From Variovorax sp. J22G73 (lineage in GTDB: Bacteria; Pseudomonadota; Gammaproteobacteria; Burkholderiales; Burkholderiaceae_C): a stretch of DNA of 64,000 bases. Below, one piece after another: positions 26,165 to 35,041 of this stretch (position 1 is its first letter; each line of letters starts with the position of its first letter). The position numbers were made by a program, and so were the translations under genes. The stretch is taken from the NCBI RefSeq assembly GCF_030317035.1, contig NZ_JASZYK010000004.1:434001-498000 (forward strand). The letters run 5' to 3'. The notes below the pieces were generated by a model. That model ran no database searches. It had not been told where the DNA came from and saw nothing but the letters and a program-made list of their open reading frames with translations.

Positions 26165-28480
26165 TCAGGCAATCTTGAAACGGGCGACGGAGCGGCGCAG
26201 TTCCTCGGCCATCTGCGACAGCTCGCGCACCTGCTGCGCGGTGGTCCGCGTGCCTTCGCCGGTCTGTTCGGTCACGGCGAAGATGTGCTGGATGTTCGCG
26301 GCCACCACGTTGGCCGAATCGGCTTCGCGGGAGGCGGACTGCGAAATCTGCTCGATCAGGTCGGCAAGTCGGCGCGACACGCGGTCGATCTCGGTCAGCG
26401 CGGTACCCGCGTTGTCGGACAGCTTGGCCCCTTCGACCACACCCTGCGTGGAGCGCTCCATGGCGCCCACCGCATCCTGCGTGTCGGTCTGAATCGCCTT
26501 CACCAGCGCCGAAATCTGGCGCGTGGCGTCTGCGGAGCGTTCGGCCAGTCGCTGAACTTCTTCCGCCACCACCGAGAAGCCGCGGCCGGCTTCACCAGCG
26601 GATGCCGCTTGAATGGCGGCGTTCAGGGCCAGCACGTTGGTCTGTTCGGTAATGTCCGAGATCAGCTCGGTGATTTCACCGATCTCCTGCGACGACTCGC
26701 CCAGGCGCTTGATGCGCTTGGAGGTTTCCTGGATCTGGTCGCGGATGGAGTTCATGCCGCCGATGGCGTTCTGCACGGCCTGCAGGCCCGACGATGCGGC
26801 CTGCAGCGACTGGCGCGCCACCGTGGCCGACTCTTGCGCTTGCGAGGACACGCCGTTGATTCGCTCGGCCATGGTCAGCACCGACTGGCCGGTTTCACGA
26901 ATTTCGCGCAGCTGTTCGGTCGAGGCGGCCAGCAGTTCGGTCGAAGTGCTTTCCACCTGCGAAGTCGTCTGCGCCACGCGGGTTGCCGTGTTCTGCACGT
27001 TGCCCACCAGCAGCCGCAGTTCTTCCACCGTGTAGTTCACCGAGTCGGCAATGGCGCCGGTGATGTCCTCGGTCACGGTGGCTTCCTGCGTCAGGTCGCC
27101 TTCGGCCACGGTCTGCAGTTCGTTCATCAGGCGAAGAATGGCGGCCTGGTTGGCGTTGTTCACGCGGCCGGCTTCGTCGGAAGCCTGCTCGGCCGACAGA
27201 CGTTCGCGTTCGGCGATGGCAGCACGTTCGCGGCCTTCGCGCACCTGCACGAAACCGATGGCGCCGGCCAGTGCCAGGGCAGCCAGCGACAGCACGAACA
27301 GCAGCACGATGGTGCCGGCGCCCAGGCCGGTGCGGGCCGAGAGCTTGTCCTGCAGGTCGCCCAGCGCCTTGCGCAGGGGTTCGCTGTCGGTCAGGATGGA
27401 CGCCTGCGCTTCGCGCGCGGCCACCAGGCCCTGCAGGTTGCCCAGAATGGCGGAGGCCTGCGTGCGCATCTGCTCGTAGGTCTTCAGGATGGCTTCGAGC
27501 TGTTCGCGGGTTTGCGGGTCGCGCGAGCCGGGGAAGCGCTGCTGCGCATTGCCGTCGAGCAGGCCGCGGGTGGTTTCCTGGAAGGTGTTCAGGTCCTTGC
27601 CCAGCAGGAACACGGCGTCGGGGTTCACGCCCTCGACCGTGAAGAACTCGTTGGTCGACTTGCCGATGCGCTGCGTGAGCATCACGAGCTGGCCGGCGGC
27701 CGAAATCTCGGGAAGCGTGGCGTTCTGCTGCATCTTCAGCGACGCGACGGTTTCCGTCATTTCGAGCAGCGTGGACGACTGCTGGTTGATGTCGCGCAAG
27801 GCGGCACCCACCTGCGTCAGGATCTGGCGCTGGGCCAGCACGGCCTTGGCGCTGGTGTCGGCACGGGTGACCAGGGGATTGATCTTGTTCATCTCCTCGT
27901 CGTACTGGTTGCCCACGCGCTCCAGGCGCAGCGAGTCGTCGCCGTTGGTCAGGCCGGCCACGCGACGCGAGAGGTCGTCGGCGCTGTCCTTCACTTCGAC
28001 GAACGCCGAGGCGCTGCCCACGAGGGCCTGCGAGATCGACTTGGCGAGGCGCTGCGACTGCATCAGCGACTGGCCGGTGGCCGCCACCTGCTGCGCGAGG
28101 CGTTCCGCGCGAAGAATGGCGGAGCCGGCGACCAGCAGCAGCAGCAGCACGACCACGGCCAGCATGATGGCCAGGATGCGCTGCTGCTTGGCGGGGTTGG
28201 CCCCCACGCCGGCGCTGCCACCCGAGGTGTCGGGCGCGGTGTCGATCACCGCGGCGGCCGGCTCGTTGGCGGCGTCGCCGCCGCCCGGCAGGTCGAGGTC
28301 GCCGAAGCTGGTGTCGGTGGGCGCGGAGGCGCTCTTGCTGGCGAGGCGCACGGTCTTTTCGTCCGGCACCTGGACCGTATCGACGTTGTCGATCGATAAC
28401 GTGGAACCGGAGCCGTCGACGCGGGCCTTGTCGTTGCTGGCGGGCAGTAATTTCTTGAACTTGTCGGCGATCGAGCTCAC
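26165..28480 (-). CDS. pilJ: PilJ twitching-motility methyl-accepting chemotaxis protein
   Basis: A 771-residue transmembrane chemoreceptor for the Pil-Chp system. After a cytosolic N-terminus comes TM1 (ILAIMLAVVVLLLLLVAGSAIL, about 102-124). A long helical periplasmic sensor domain follows, then TM2 (about 390-412), a HAMP-like region, and an MCP signalling domain with GRGFSVVAEEVQRLAERSADATRQI. The start is GTG at 28480. It lies 42 bases after pilI and 32 before chpA, in the Pseudomonas gene order. It should send pilin or surface signals to ChpA through PilI. Confidence 0.96.
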   Translation of the reverse strand: MSSIADKFKKLLPASNDKARVDGSGSTLSIDNVDTVQVPDEKTVRLASKSASAPTDTSFGDLDLPGGGDAANEPAAAVIDTAPDTSGGSAGVGANPAKQQRILAIMLAVVVLLLLLVAGSAILRAERLAQQVAATGQSLMQSQRLAKSISQALVGSASAFVEVKDSADDLSRRVAGLTNGDDSLRLERVGNQYDEEMNKINPLVTRADTSAKAVLAQRQILTQVGAALRDINQQSSTLLEMTETVASLKMQQNATLPEISAAGQLVMLTQRIGKSTNEFFTVEGVNPDAVFLLGKDLNTFQETTRGLLDGNAQQRFPGSRDPQTREQLEAILKTYEQMRTQASAILGNLQGLVAAREAQASILTDSEPLRKALGDLQDKLSARTGLGAGTIVLLFVLSLAALALAGAIGFVQVREGRERAAIAERERLSAEQASDEAGRVNNANQAAILRLMNELQTVAEGDLTQEATVTEDITGAIADSVNYTVEELRLLVGNVQNTATRVAQTTSQVESTSTELLAASTEQLREIRETGQSVLTMAERINGVSSQAQESATVARQSLQAASSGLQAVQNAIGGMNSIRDQIQETSKRIKRLGESSQEIGEITELISDITEQTNVLALNAAIQAASAGEAGRGFSVVAEEVQRLAERSADATRQISALVKAIQTDTQDAVGAMERSTQGVVEGAKLSDNAGTALTEIDRVSRRLADLIEQISQSASREADSANVVAANIQHIFAVTEQTGEGTRTTAQQVRELSQMAEELRRSVARFKIA

Positions 28481-28522
28481 GGTCGGTCCTTCAGGTGGTT
28501 TCGGGTGCTGCGTGCCGGGGCA

Positions 28523-29056
28523 CTACGCACCAATACTCAAAAACTGGGGCTGCTGCGAAAGTGCCTGCAGGTTGATTTCCTGCCAGCGCTCCCCGGCCGC
28601 GTCGGTGTACAGATGGCCGTGCCAGGCCGGCGCGTCCGCGTCCGGAGCCTCGGACGCCGTGAAGGCCTCCGCGCCCCGCAACCCCGCCAGCCGGTCGACC
28701 AGCAGTGCGCAGTTGACTTCGAGCAGCTCGTTGAAGGCAACGAGCCGCGACTGGATGCGCGCGGCCTCGGTGGTGGCCTGGGCCGGCGCGCCGCCGGCGG
28801 CGAAGGCCGACAGCTGCACCACGCCGTACAGGCCGCCGCGCAGGTTGGCCACGCCGAGGAACCAGGGCTCCGTGTAGGGCACGGGCTGGGGCGGCGTCCA
28901 GGGAAAGATTTCGCCGGCATGTCCCAGCGGGAAGAGGTACTTGCCCTCGCCCGCCTCGACCGCCAGCCACGTGGCGGCCACGCCCGTGGTGCGGGCAGCC
29001 TGCAGGCGACTCGCCAGCCGGGACTGGAAGGCTCTCAGAGCGTCGCGATTCGCCAT
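28523..29056 (-). CDS. pilI: PilI, CheW-like adaptor
   Basis: A 177-residue CheW-domain protein with the conserved segment PWTPPQPVPYTEPWFLGVANLRG followed by a short helical C-terminal region (RLVAFNELLEVNCALLVDRLAGLRG). It should couple the PilJ receptor to the ChpA kinase. It begins 19 bases after pilH. The conserved core is kept, although the N-terminal strand region diverges from standard CheW, as in other PilI proteins. Confidence 0.92.
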   Translation of the reverse strand: MANRDALRAFQSRLASRLQAARTTGVAATWLAVEAGEGKYLFPLGHAGEIFPWTPPQPVPYTEPWFLGVANLRGGLYGVVQLSAFAAGGAPAQATTEAARIQSRLVAFNELLEVNCALLVDRLAGLRGAEAFTASEAPDADAPAWHGHLYTDAAGERWQEINLQALSQQPQFLSIGA

Positions 29057-29075
29057 GGACTAAGAGGGCTCTCGC

Positions 29076-29441
29076 TCAGTTCAGCGCGGTGATCTTGGAC
29101 ATCAGGTCGGCCGCGTTGACCGGCTTCACGATGTAGTCGCGTGCGCCCTGGCGCATGCCCCAGACGCGGTCGGTTTCCTGGTTCTTGCTGGTGCACAGGA
29201 TGATCGGGATGGCCGCGTACTTCGGGTCGCGGGCGATGGCGCGCGTGAGCTGGAAGCCGTTCTGGCCGGGCATGACCACGTCCATGAGGATCAGGTCGGG
29301 GTGCTCTTCCTCGAGGCGGCGCATGGCGTCGTCCGCGTTCTCGGCGGTCTTGACGGCAAAACCGTTCTTCTGGAGCAGGTCGGACAGGAACATCAGTTCC
29401 GTCTTGGAGTCGTCGACGACGAGGATTTTTCGAATGGGCAT
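29076..29441 (-). CDS. pilH: PilH response regulator (single receiver domain)
   Basis: A 121-residue CheY-like receiver. It has the acidic pair in VVDDSKTELMFLSD, the phosphoacceptor Asp in LILMDVVMPGQNGF, the conserved Thr/Ser switch in ILCTSKNQETD and the Lys in YIVKPVN. It has no output domain, so it should work as a phosphate sink or a diffusible regulator of pilus retraction. The ATG at 29441 overlaps the pilG stop (TGATG); a GTG three bases upstream is possible. Confidence 0.95.
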   Translation of the reverse strand: MPIRKILVVDDSKTELMFLSDLLQKNGFAVKTAENADDAMRRLEEEHPDLILMDVVMPGQNGFQLTRAIARDPKYAAIPIILCTSKNQETDRVWGMRQGARDYIVKPVNAADLMSKITALN

Positions 29442-29839
29442 CACTGCGCTTCCTGTTGAACGATGCCAAACTGCTGCACGGCCTGCAGCAGCTGGTCTTT
29501 GGTGAAGGGCTTGGTCAGGTAGTCCTGGGAGCCGACCATGCGGCCGCGCGCCTTGTCGAATACACCGTCTTTCGAAGACAGCATGACGACCGGCACGTTG
29601 GAGAAATGGGCGTTGCGCTTGATGATGGCGCAGGTCTGGTAGCCGTCGAGCCGCGGCATGAGGATGTCGCAGAAAATCAGGTGCGGCTTGTGGTCGTTGA
29701 CCTTGGAGAGCGCGTCGAAGCCGTCTTCCGCAAGAAGAACCTCGTGACCGCCCTGCTTCAGAAAAATCTCGGCACTGCGCCGGATGGTGTTGCTGTCATC
29801 GATGACCAGCACCTTGTAACCGGATCCATTCGGGCCCAT
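29441..29839 (-). CDS. pilG: PilG response regulator (single receiver domain)
   Basis: A 132-residue CheY-like receiver with VIDDSNTIRRSAEIFL, phosphoacceptor Asp in LIFCDILMPRLDGYQT, PVVMLSSKDG and the conserved Lys in YLTKPFTKDQL. In Pil-Chp systems PilG promotes pilus extension and, in some bacteria, cAMP synthesis. It is the first gene of the minus-strand operon pilG-pilH-pilI-pilJ-chpA; the promoter must lie between 29840 and the rubredoxin stop at 29924, or transcription must come from further upstream. Confidence 0.95.
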   Translation of the reverse strand: MGPNGSGYKVLVIDDSNTIRRSAEIFLKQGGHEVLLAEDGFDALSKVNDHKPHLIFCDILMPRLDGYQTCAIIKRNAHFSNVPVVMLSSKDGVFDKARGRMVGSQDYLTKPFTKDQLLQAVQQFGIVQQEAQ

Positions 29840-29923
29840 AGCAAACGCTCCTGCTCATGAGACTTGGAAGCCCGCCGCGCCGAACACCGACGCAGACCGC
29901 GTAGCTCTATCTATGCCATGCTT

Positions 29924-30094
29924 TCAGATTTCAACCATTTCGAAGTCTTCCTTGCGCGCACCGCACTCAGGACAGGTCCAGTTCATCGGAACATCCGCCC
30001 AGGCCGTGCCTGCCGCGATACCGTCTTCCGGTACACCAACCGCTTCGTCATAGATCCACCCACAAATCAGGCACATCCAAGTTTTCGTGTTCAT
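29924..30094 (-). CDS. rubA: Rubredoxin
   Basis: A 56-residue rubredoxin with both CxxC pairs: C8-L-I-C11 and C41-P-E-C44. The surrounding pattern WMCLICGWIYDEAVG, GTAWADVPMNWTCPECGARK is typical. The four cysteines bind one iron for one-electron transfer. The gene is divergent from the ThiD-like kinase and lies upstream of pilG on the same strand. The likely electron partner is not encoded here. The ATG at 30094 gives the normal length. Confidence 0.96.
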   Translation of the reverse strand: MNTKTWMCLICGWIYDEAVGVPEDGIAAGTAWADVPMNWTCPECGARKEDFEMVEI

Positions 30095-30205
30095 CGGAGC
30101 TTAAAGTCCTTGTTCATTAAATGCAACGAGTGTATCTATGCGTATCTCACTGGCCGACCGTAAACGTCGCGCCTATGCCACCATCCAGGGGATTCAGCCC
30201 GGCGT

Positions 30206-31168
30206 ATGACCATCTACTTACTTCCAGCAGAGAACGCCCGCAACCCGGGCGATCTTAACGACCCCTCGCAAGACGACGACGAGGTGTCCGAGCGCGACCT
30301 GAATCCCCCCTGCGTGCTGGTGTTCAACGCCAGCGACCCGAGCGGTGCGGGCGGGCTGGGCGCCGACGCCCTGGCCATGGCGTCGGTGGGCGCACACATC
30401 CTGCCCGTGGTGACGGGTGCCTACGCCCGGGACACGGCCGAGATTTTCGACCACTTCCCCTTCGACGAGGAGGCCATCGCCGAGCAGGCGCGCGCCATCC
30501 TGGAGGACGTGGAAGTGCAGCTCATCAAGGTAGGTTTCGCCGGCACCCCCGAGGCGCTGAGCACCATCGCCGAGACCGCGGCCGACTATCCCGAGGTGCC
30601 CGTGGTGGCCTACATGCCCAACCTGTCGTGGTGGGACGAGAACCTGATCGAGCCCTACCTGGACGCGTTCCGGGAGCTGGTTTTGCCCCAGACGACCGTG
30701 TTGGTCGGAAACCACAGCACCCTGTGGCGCTGGCTGCTGCCCGACTGGAGCGGCGACCGCCCGCCCGGTGCGCGCGACATCGCCAAGGCCGCCGGCGAGT
30801 TCGGCGTGCCCTACACGCTGGTGACCGGCATGGTGCTGCCCGAGCAGTTCATCGACAACGTGCTGGCGTCGCCGCAGTCGGTGCTCGCCAACGAGAAGTA
30901 CGAGCGGCTCGAGGCCGTCTTCGCCGGCGCCGGCGACACCCTGTCGGCCGCGCTGGCCGCGCTGCTGGCCAGCGGCACCGACCTGGTGGCCGCCACCTCC
31001 GAAGCGCTGGCCTACATGGACCGCTGCCTCGACGCGGGCTTCCGTCCCGGCATGGGCCATGTGCTGCCCGACCGCCTGTTCTGGGCCGAGCCCGAGGACG
31101 AAGAAGACGACGACGAGCCCGACGCCGAACCCGATTTCGCCCTCCCACCCCACGACACCCGACACTGA
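30206..31168 (+). CDS. thiD: ThiD-like hydroxymethylpyrimidine/phosphomethylpyrimidine kinase
   Basis: A 320-residue ribokinase-fold kinase expected to phosphorylate hydroxymethylpyrimidine (phosphate) for thiamine synthesis. ThiD features are NASDPSGAGGLGADALAMASVGAH near residue 42 and the anion-hole motif GAGDTLSAALAALLASG near 245. It has an acidic N-terminal extension (SQDDDEVSERD) and a very acidic C-terminal tail (EPEDEEDDDEPDAEPD), which E. coli ThiD lacks. It is 5 bases upstream of hemL and shares the divergent region with rubredoxin. Variation in the substrate-side residues leaves the exact substrate open. Confidence 0.85.
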   Translation: MTIYLLPAENARNPGDLNDPSQDDDEVSERDLNPPCVLVFNASDPSGAGGLGADALAMASVGAHILPVVTGAYARDTAEIFDHFPFDEEAIAEQARAILEDVEVQLIKVGFAGTPEALSTIAETAADYPEVPVVAYMPNLSWWDENLIEPYLDAFRELVLPQTTVLVGNHSTLWRWLLPDWSGDRPPGARDIAKAAGEFGVPYTLVTGMVLPEQFIDNVLASPQSVLANEKYERLEAVFAGAGDTLSAALAALLASGTDLVAATSEALAYMDRCLDAGFRPGMGHVLPDRLFWAEPEDEEDDDEPDAEPDFALPPHDTRH

Positions 31169-31173
31169 TCCCG

Positions 31174-32454
31174 ATGACCGACCGCAACGACATTCTTTTC
31201 GAGCGCGCCCGCGCCGTGATCCCCGGGGGCGTGAACTCGCCCGTGCGCGCCTTCAAGGCCGTGGGCGGCACGCCCCGCTTCATCCAGCGCGCGCAGGGCG
31301 CCTACTTCTGGGACGCCAACGACAAGCGCTACATCGACTACATCGGCTCCTGGGGCCCGATGATCCTGGGCCACGGCCACCCCGCGGTGGTCGAGGCGGT
31401 GCAGAAGGCCGTGCTCGAGGGCTTCTCTTACGGCGCGCCGACCGAGCGCGAGATCGAGCTGGCCGAGGCCATCCTCGCGCTGGTGCCGTCGATGGAAATG
31501 GTGCGCCTCGTGAGCTCGGGCACCGAGGCCGCCATGAGCGCGCTGCGCCTGGCGCGCGGCGCCACCGGTCGCAAGAGCATCGTCAAGTTCGAAGGCTGCT
31601 ACCACGGCCATGCCGACGCACTGCTGGTGAAGGCCGGCTCCGGCCTCGCCACCTTCGGCAACCCGACCTCGGCCGGCGTGCCGCCCGAGGTGGTGCAGCA
31701 CACGATCGTGCTCGAGTACAACAACCTGCAGCAGCTCGAAGAGGCCTTCGCGCTGCACGGCAACGACATCGCCTGCCTGATGATCGAGGCCATTGCAGGC
31801 AACATGAACTTCGTGCGCGCCACGCCCGAGTTCGCGAAGCGTTGCCGCGAGCTGTGCACGCAGCACGGCGCGCTGCTGGTGTTCGACGAAGTGATGACCG
31901 GCTTTCGCGTGGGCCTGCACGGCGCGCAGGGCGTGCTGGGCGTCAAGCCCGACCTGACGGTGCTGGGCAAGGTCATCGGCGGCGGCATGCCGCTGGCGGC
32001 CTTCGGCGGCCCGCGCGCCATCATGGAACAGCTCGCGCCGCTGGGCCCGGTCTACCAAGCCGGTACGCTGTCGGGCAACCCGGTGGCCACGGCCTGCGGC
32101 CTGGCCACGCTGAAGGAAATTGCCAAGCCCGGCTTCTACGAGGCGTTGGGCCGCAAGACGCGCTCGCTGGTCGACGGCCTGAAGGCCGCGGCCGCCGCCG
32201 AAGGCCAGCCCTTCAACGCGGACAGCGAAGGCGGCATGTTCGGCTTCTTCCTGATGAAGGACCTGCCGCAGAACTACGCCACCGTGATGACCACCGACAA
32301 CGCGCAGTTCAACGCGCTGTTCCACGGCCTGCTGGACCGCGGCGTGTACATCGCGCCGGCGCTCTACGAAGCCGGCTTCGTCAGCGCCGCGCACACCGAC
32401 GAAGACATCGCGGCCACCGTCGAGGCCGCGCGAGAAATCTTCAGGAAGCGCTGA
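31174..32454 (+). CDS. hemL: Glutamate-1-semialdehyde 2,1-aminomutase
   Basis: A 426-residue PLP-dependent aminomutase that converts glutamate-1-semialdehyde to 5-aminolevulinate in tetrapyrrole synthesis. The PLP Lys is K266 in VLGKVIGGGMPLAAFGG. Conserved segments include IPGGVNSPVRAFKAVGG, SSGTEAAMSALRLARG, GCYHGHADALLVKAGSG and QAGTLSGNPVATACGL. It begins 5 bases after the ThiD-like gene. The start at 31174 matches the family (MTDRNDILFERA). Confidence 0.97.
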   Translation: MTDRNDILFERARAVIPGGVNSPVRAFKAVGGTPRFIQRAQGAYFWDANDKRYIDYIGSWGPMILGHGHPAVVEAVQKAVLEGFSYGAPTEREIELAEAILALVPSMEMVRLVSSGTEAAMSALRLARGATGRKSIVKFEGCYHGHADALLVKAGSGLATFGNPTSAGVPPEVVQHTIVLEYNNLQQLEEAFALHGNDIACLMIEAIAGNMNFVRATPEFAKRCRELCTQHGALLVFDEVMTGFRVGLHGAQGVLGVKPDLTVLGKVIGGGMPLAAFGGPRAIMEQLAPLGPVYQAGTLSGNPVATACGLATLKEIAKPGFYEALGRKTRSLVDGLKAAAAAEGQPFNADSEGGMFGFFLMKDLPQNYATVMTTDNAQFNALFHGLLDRGVYIAPALYEAGFVSAAHTDEDIAATVEAAREIFRKR

Positions 32455-32460
32455 GCGCGG

Positions 32461-32480
32461 CGGCCGGCCGAGGCCGGCCG
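32461..32480 (+). terminator. GC-only hairpin after hemL
   Basis: CGGCCGGCC and GGCCGGCCG form a perfect 9-bp stem around GA, six bases after the hemL stop. There is no T-run, so it may be a Rho-linked pause or just an mRNA-stabilising hairpin. Confidence 0.4.
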
Positions 32481-32619
32481 GGTGTCACGGATTCTGGTGT
32501 TACGCCGTGTATATTGCCCCGGCGCAGCGCGAGGCGAGTCCCGCGGGCGCATGCCCCAGGGAACAAAAAACACGGCCGCCACAGCAGCTGCCAACCAGAT
32601 ACCGAGGACGCCCCGACCC

Positions 32620-33123
32620 ATGAACCCCTTGCGCCTGCTGCCCCTGCTGGGTGCCCTTGTGCTTCCCGCGCTCGCATCCGCTCAGTCTGCGCAGCCCTCC
32701 CCGTCCGACCCGTCCTTCGAGCCGAAGAACATCTGGATCAACCCGGGCTTCTATTCGGCGCACTTCGACGGCGGCAAGGGGCTGGAGAACGTGAACCAGG
32801 GGTTGGGTTTCGAGTACCCGCTGAGCGACACCTACCGCATCACCGCGGGCACCTTCCGCAACAGCGACCGCCGGCAGTCGAACTACGTCGGGCTGTACGT
32901 GCTGCCCTTCGAGTTCTACGGCGTGAAGTTCGGCGCTGTGGTGGGCGGCTTCGACGGCTACCCCAACTACCGCAACGGCAACTGGTTCCCGGCCATCCTG
33001 CCGACGGCGGCCATCGAAGGCAAGAACTGGGGCCTGAACATCGCCTACGTGCCGACGATCAAGAACCGGCTGTACGGTGCCATCACCTTCCAGCTGAAAT
33101 ACCGGTTCGGCAACCACGAGTAA
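32620..33123 (+). CDS. Small outer-membrane beta-barrel-like protein (PagP-like pattern)
   Basis: A 167-residue exported protein with signal peptide MNPLRLLPLLGALVLPALASA. The mature part alternates aromatic and polar residues with Gly-rich turns (FYSAHFDGGKGLENVNQGLGF, YVGLYVLPFEFYGVKFGAVVGGFDGY), ending in AITFQLKYRFGNHE. This fits a small eight-strand barrel. The segment PAILPTAAIEGKNWGLNIAYVP resembles the C-terminal half of PagP, but I cannot confirm palmitoyltransferase residues. A GAGGAC ribosome site precedes the ATG. The gene is convergent with purH. Confidence 0.65.
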   Translation: MNPLRLLPLLGALVLPALASAQSAQPSPSDPSFEPKNIWINPGFYSAHFDGGKGLENVNQGLGFEYPLSDTYRITAGTFRNSDRRQSNYVGLYVLPFEFYGVKFGAVVGGFDGYPNYRNGNWFPAILPTAAIEGKNWGLNIAYVPTIKNRLYGAITFQLKYRFGNHE

Positions 33124-33164
33124 AGACCCGCGGCCACCGATCACCGATACCCGGGTTCCGCCGT

Positions 33165-34772
33165 TCAGTGGCGGAAGTGGCGCACGCCCGACAGCACCAT
33201 CACCACGCCGCGCTCGTCGGCAGCGTCGATCACTTCCTGGTCGCGCATCGAGCCACCCGGCTGGATGACGCAGCTCGCGCCCGCGTCGACCACCACGTCG
33301 AGGCCGTCGCGGAACGGGAAGAAGGCGTCGCTGGCCACGGCCGTGTCCTTCAGCGACAGGCCGGCATGCTCGGCCTTGATGCTGGCGATGCGCGCCGAAT
33401 CGAGCCGGCTCATCTGGCCCGCGCCCACGCCCATCGTCATGCCGTTCGCGCAGAACACGATCGCGTTGCTCTTCACGTACTTCGCGACCTTCCATGCGAA
33501 CAGCAGGTCTTGCAGCTGCTGCGGCGTGGGTTGCTTCTTGCTGACCACCTTCAGGTCGCTGGCCGCGAGCTCGTGGTTGTCGGCGGTCTGGATCAGCAGG
33601 CCCGAGCCGACGCGCTTCACGTCCATGGCGTTGCGGCCGTTGTCCCAGTCGCTGCTGCCACCCTTGGGCAGTGCGATTTCCAGCACGCGCACGTTCAGCT
33701 TGGCCTTGGTGGCCTGGAACACTTCCAGCGCCTCGGGCGTGTAGCCCGGTGCCATCAGCACTTCGACGAACTGCTTGGCGATCTCCTGCGCGGTGGCGCC
33801 GTCGACCGTGCGGTTGAAGGCGATGATGCCGCCGAAGGCCGAGGTCGGGTCGGTCTTGAAGGCCTTGCCGTAGGCCTCGGCCGCGTCCTTGCCGATGGCC
33901 ACGCCGCAGGGGTTGGCGTGCTTCACGATCACGCAGGCGGGCACGTCGAAGCTCTTCACGCATTCCCATGCGGCATCGGCGTCGGCGATGTTGTTGTAGC
34001 TCAGCTCCTTGCCCTGCAGCTGCTTCGCGGACACGAGCGAGCCCGGCGCCGGGTACAGGTCGCGGTAGAACGCGGCCTGCTGGTGCGGGTTCTCGCCGTA
34101 GCGCAGGTCCTGCACCTTCACGAAGCGGCCGTTGCTCTGCGCGGGGAACAGCGAGCGCGTGGGCGCGGGCTGGCCGATGCTGGCGTCGAAGTCGATGGCC
34201 GAGAGGTAGTCGCTGATGGCGCCGTCGTAGTCGGCAATGCGGTTGAACGCGGCCACCGAGAACGCGAACTTGGTCTTGTCGCTGAGCTTGCCGCTCGCCT
34301 TCAGCTCGGCCAGTGCCACCGCGTACTGCGAGGCGTCGGTCAGCACGCCCACGTCCTTCCAGTTCTTGGCCGCGCTGCGCACCATGGCCGGGCCGCCGAT
34401 GTCGATGTTCTCGATGGCGTCTTCCAGCGTGCAGCCGGGCTTGGCCACCGTGGCTTCGAACGGGTACAGGTTGACCACCAGCAGGTCGATGGTGTCGATG
34501 CCGTGTTCCTTGATGGCGGCCACGTGCGCGGGCACGTCGCGGCGCGCCAGCAGGCCGCCGTGGATCTTCGGGTGCAGCGTCTTCACGCGGCCGTCGAGCA
34601 TTTCAGGAAAGCCGGTGTGGTCGGCCACCTCGGTCACGGGCAGGCCGGCATCGGCCAGCAGCTTGGCGGTGCCGCCGGTGGACAGCAGCTTGATGCCCAG
34701 CGCGTGCAGCGCCTGGGCGAATTCGAGGACGCCGGTCTTGTCGGAAACGGAGATGAGTGCAGTCTGAGCCAT
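33165..34772 (-). CDS. purH: Bifunctional AICAR transformylase / IMP cyclohydrolase
   Basis: A 535-residue PurH that performs the last two steps of IMP synthesis. The N-terminal MGS-like domain has ALISVSDKTGVLEFAQAL and LLSTGGTAKLL, with the cyclohydrolase motif KTLHPKIHGGLL. The C-terminal transformylase domain carries QDLRYGENPHQ, VKHANPCGVA, TDPTSAFGGIIAFNR, and DAFFPFRDGLD. It lies 15 bases downstream of fis, and probably forms an operon with dusB and fis. Confidence 0.98.
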   Translation of the reverse strand: MAQTALISVSDKTGVLEFAQALHALGIKLLSTGGTAKLLADAGLPVTEVADHTGFPEMLDGRVKTLHPKIHGGLLARRDVPAHVAAIKEHGIDTIDLLVVNLYPFEATVAKPGCTLEDAIENIDIGGPAMVRSAAKNWKDVGVLTDASQYAVALAELKASGKLSDKTKFAFSVAAFNRIADYDGAISDYLSAIDFDASIGQPAPTRSLFPAQSNGRFVKVQDLRYGENPHQQAAFYRDLYPAPGSLVSAKQLQGKELSYNNIADADAAWECVKSFDVPACVIVKHANPCGVAIGKDAAEAYGKAFKTDPTSAFGGIIAFNRTVDGATAQEIAKQFVEVLMAPGYTPEALEVFQATKAKLNVRVLEIALPKGGSSDWDNGRNAMDVKRVGSGLLIQTADNHELAASDLKVVSKKQPTPQQLQDLLFAWKVAKYVKSNAIVFCANGMTMGVGAGQMSRLDSARIASIKAEHAGLSLKDTAVASDAFFPFRDGLDVVVDAGASCVIQPGGSMRDQEVIDAADERGVVMVLSGVRHFRH

Positions 34773-34787
34773 GGATGTGCCGTGGAG

Positions 34788-35024
34788 TTATTTCAAAAGT
34801 TTGTGCTCGACCAATTTCTTGCGGAGCGTGTTTCGGTTCAGGCCGAGCCATTGGGCGGCCTTCGACTGGTTGCCTTCGGCGCGTGTCATGACGACATCGA
34901 GCAGGGGCTTCTCGACCACGCGCACGAGCATTTCGTACATGCCGTCGGGTTCGGTGCCGCGCAGATCGCGAAAGTAGCTGTCCAGACTGGTGCGCACGCA
35001 GTCCTCGATGTGTTTCTTACTCAT
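34788..35024 (-). CDS. fis: Fis-family DNA-binding protein
   Basis: A 78-residue Fis-like nucleoid protein. The helix-turn-helix is at the C-terminus: VMTRAEGNQSKAAQWLGLNRNTLRKKLVEHKLLK, where GNQSKAA begins the recognition unit. The N-terminal half carries the dimerisation helix (LDSYFRDLRG). It is 17 bases after dusB, the same dusB-fis arrangement as in E. coli, and 15 bases before purH. It probably activates growth-linked promoters. Confidence 0.95.
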   Translation of the reverse strand: MSKKHIEDCVRTSLDSYFRDLRGTEPDGMYEMLVRVVEKPLLDVVMTRAEGNQSKAAQWLGLNRNTLRKKLVEHKLLK

Positions 35025-35041
35025 TGCTTCTTCTCTTCTTC

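Noticed and set aside
19860..26492. A 2210-codon open frame on the plus strand opposite chpA and the end of pilJ
   Set aside because: Its product is His/Arg/Gly/Leu-rich with no recognisable domain. It mirrors the GC-biased third positions of the real minus-strand genes, which have full domain signatures.
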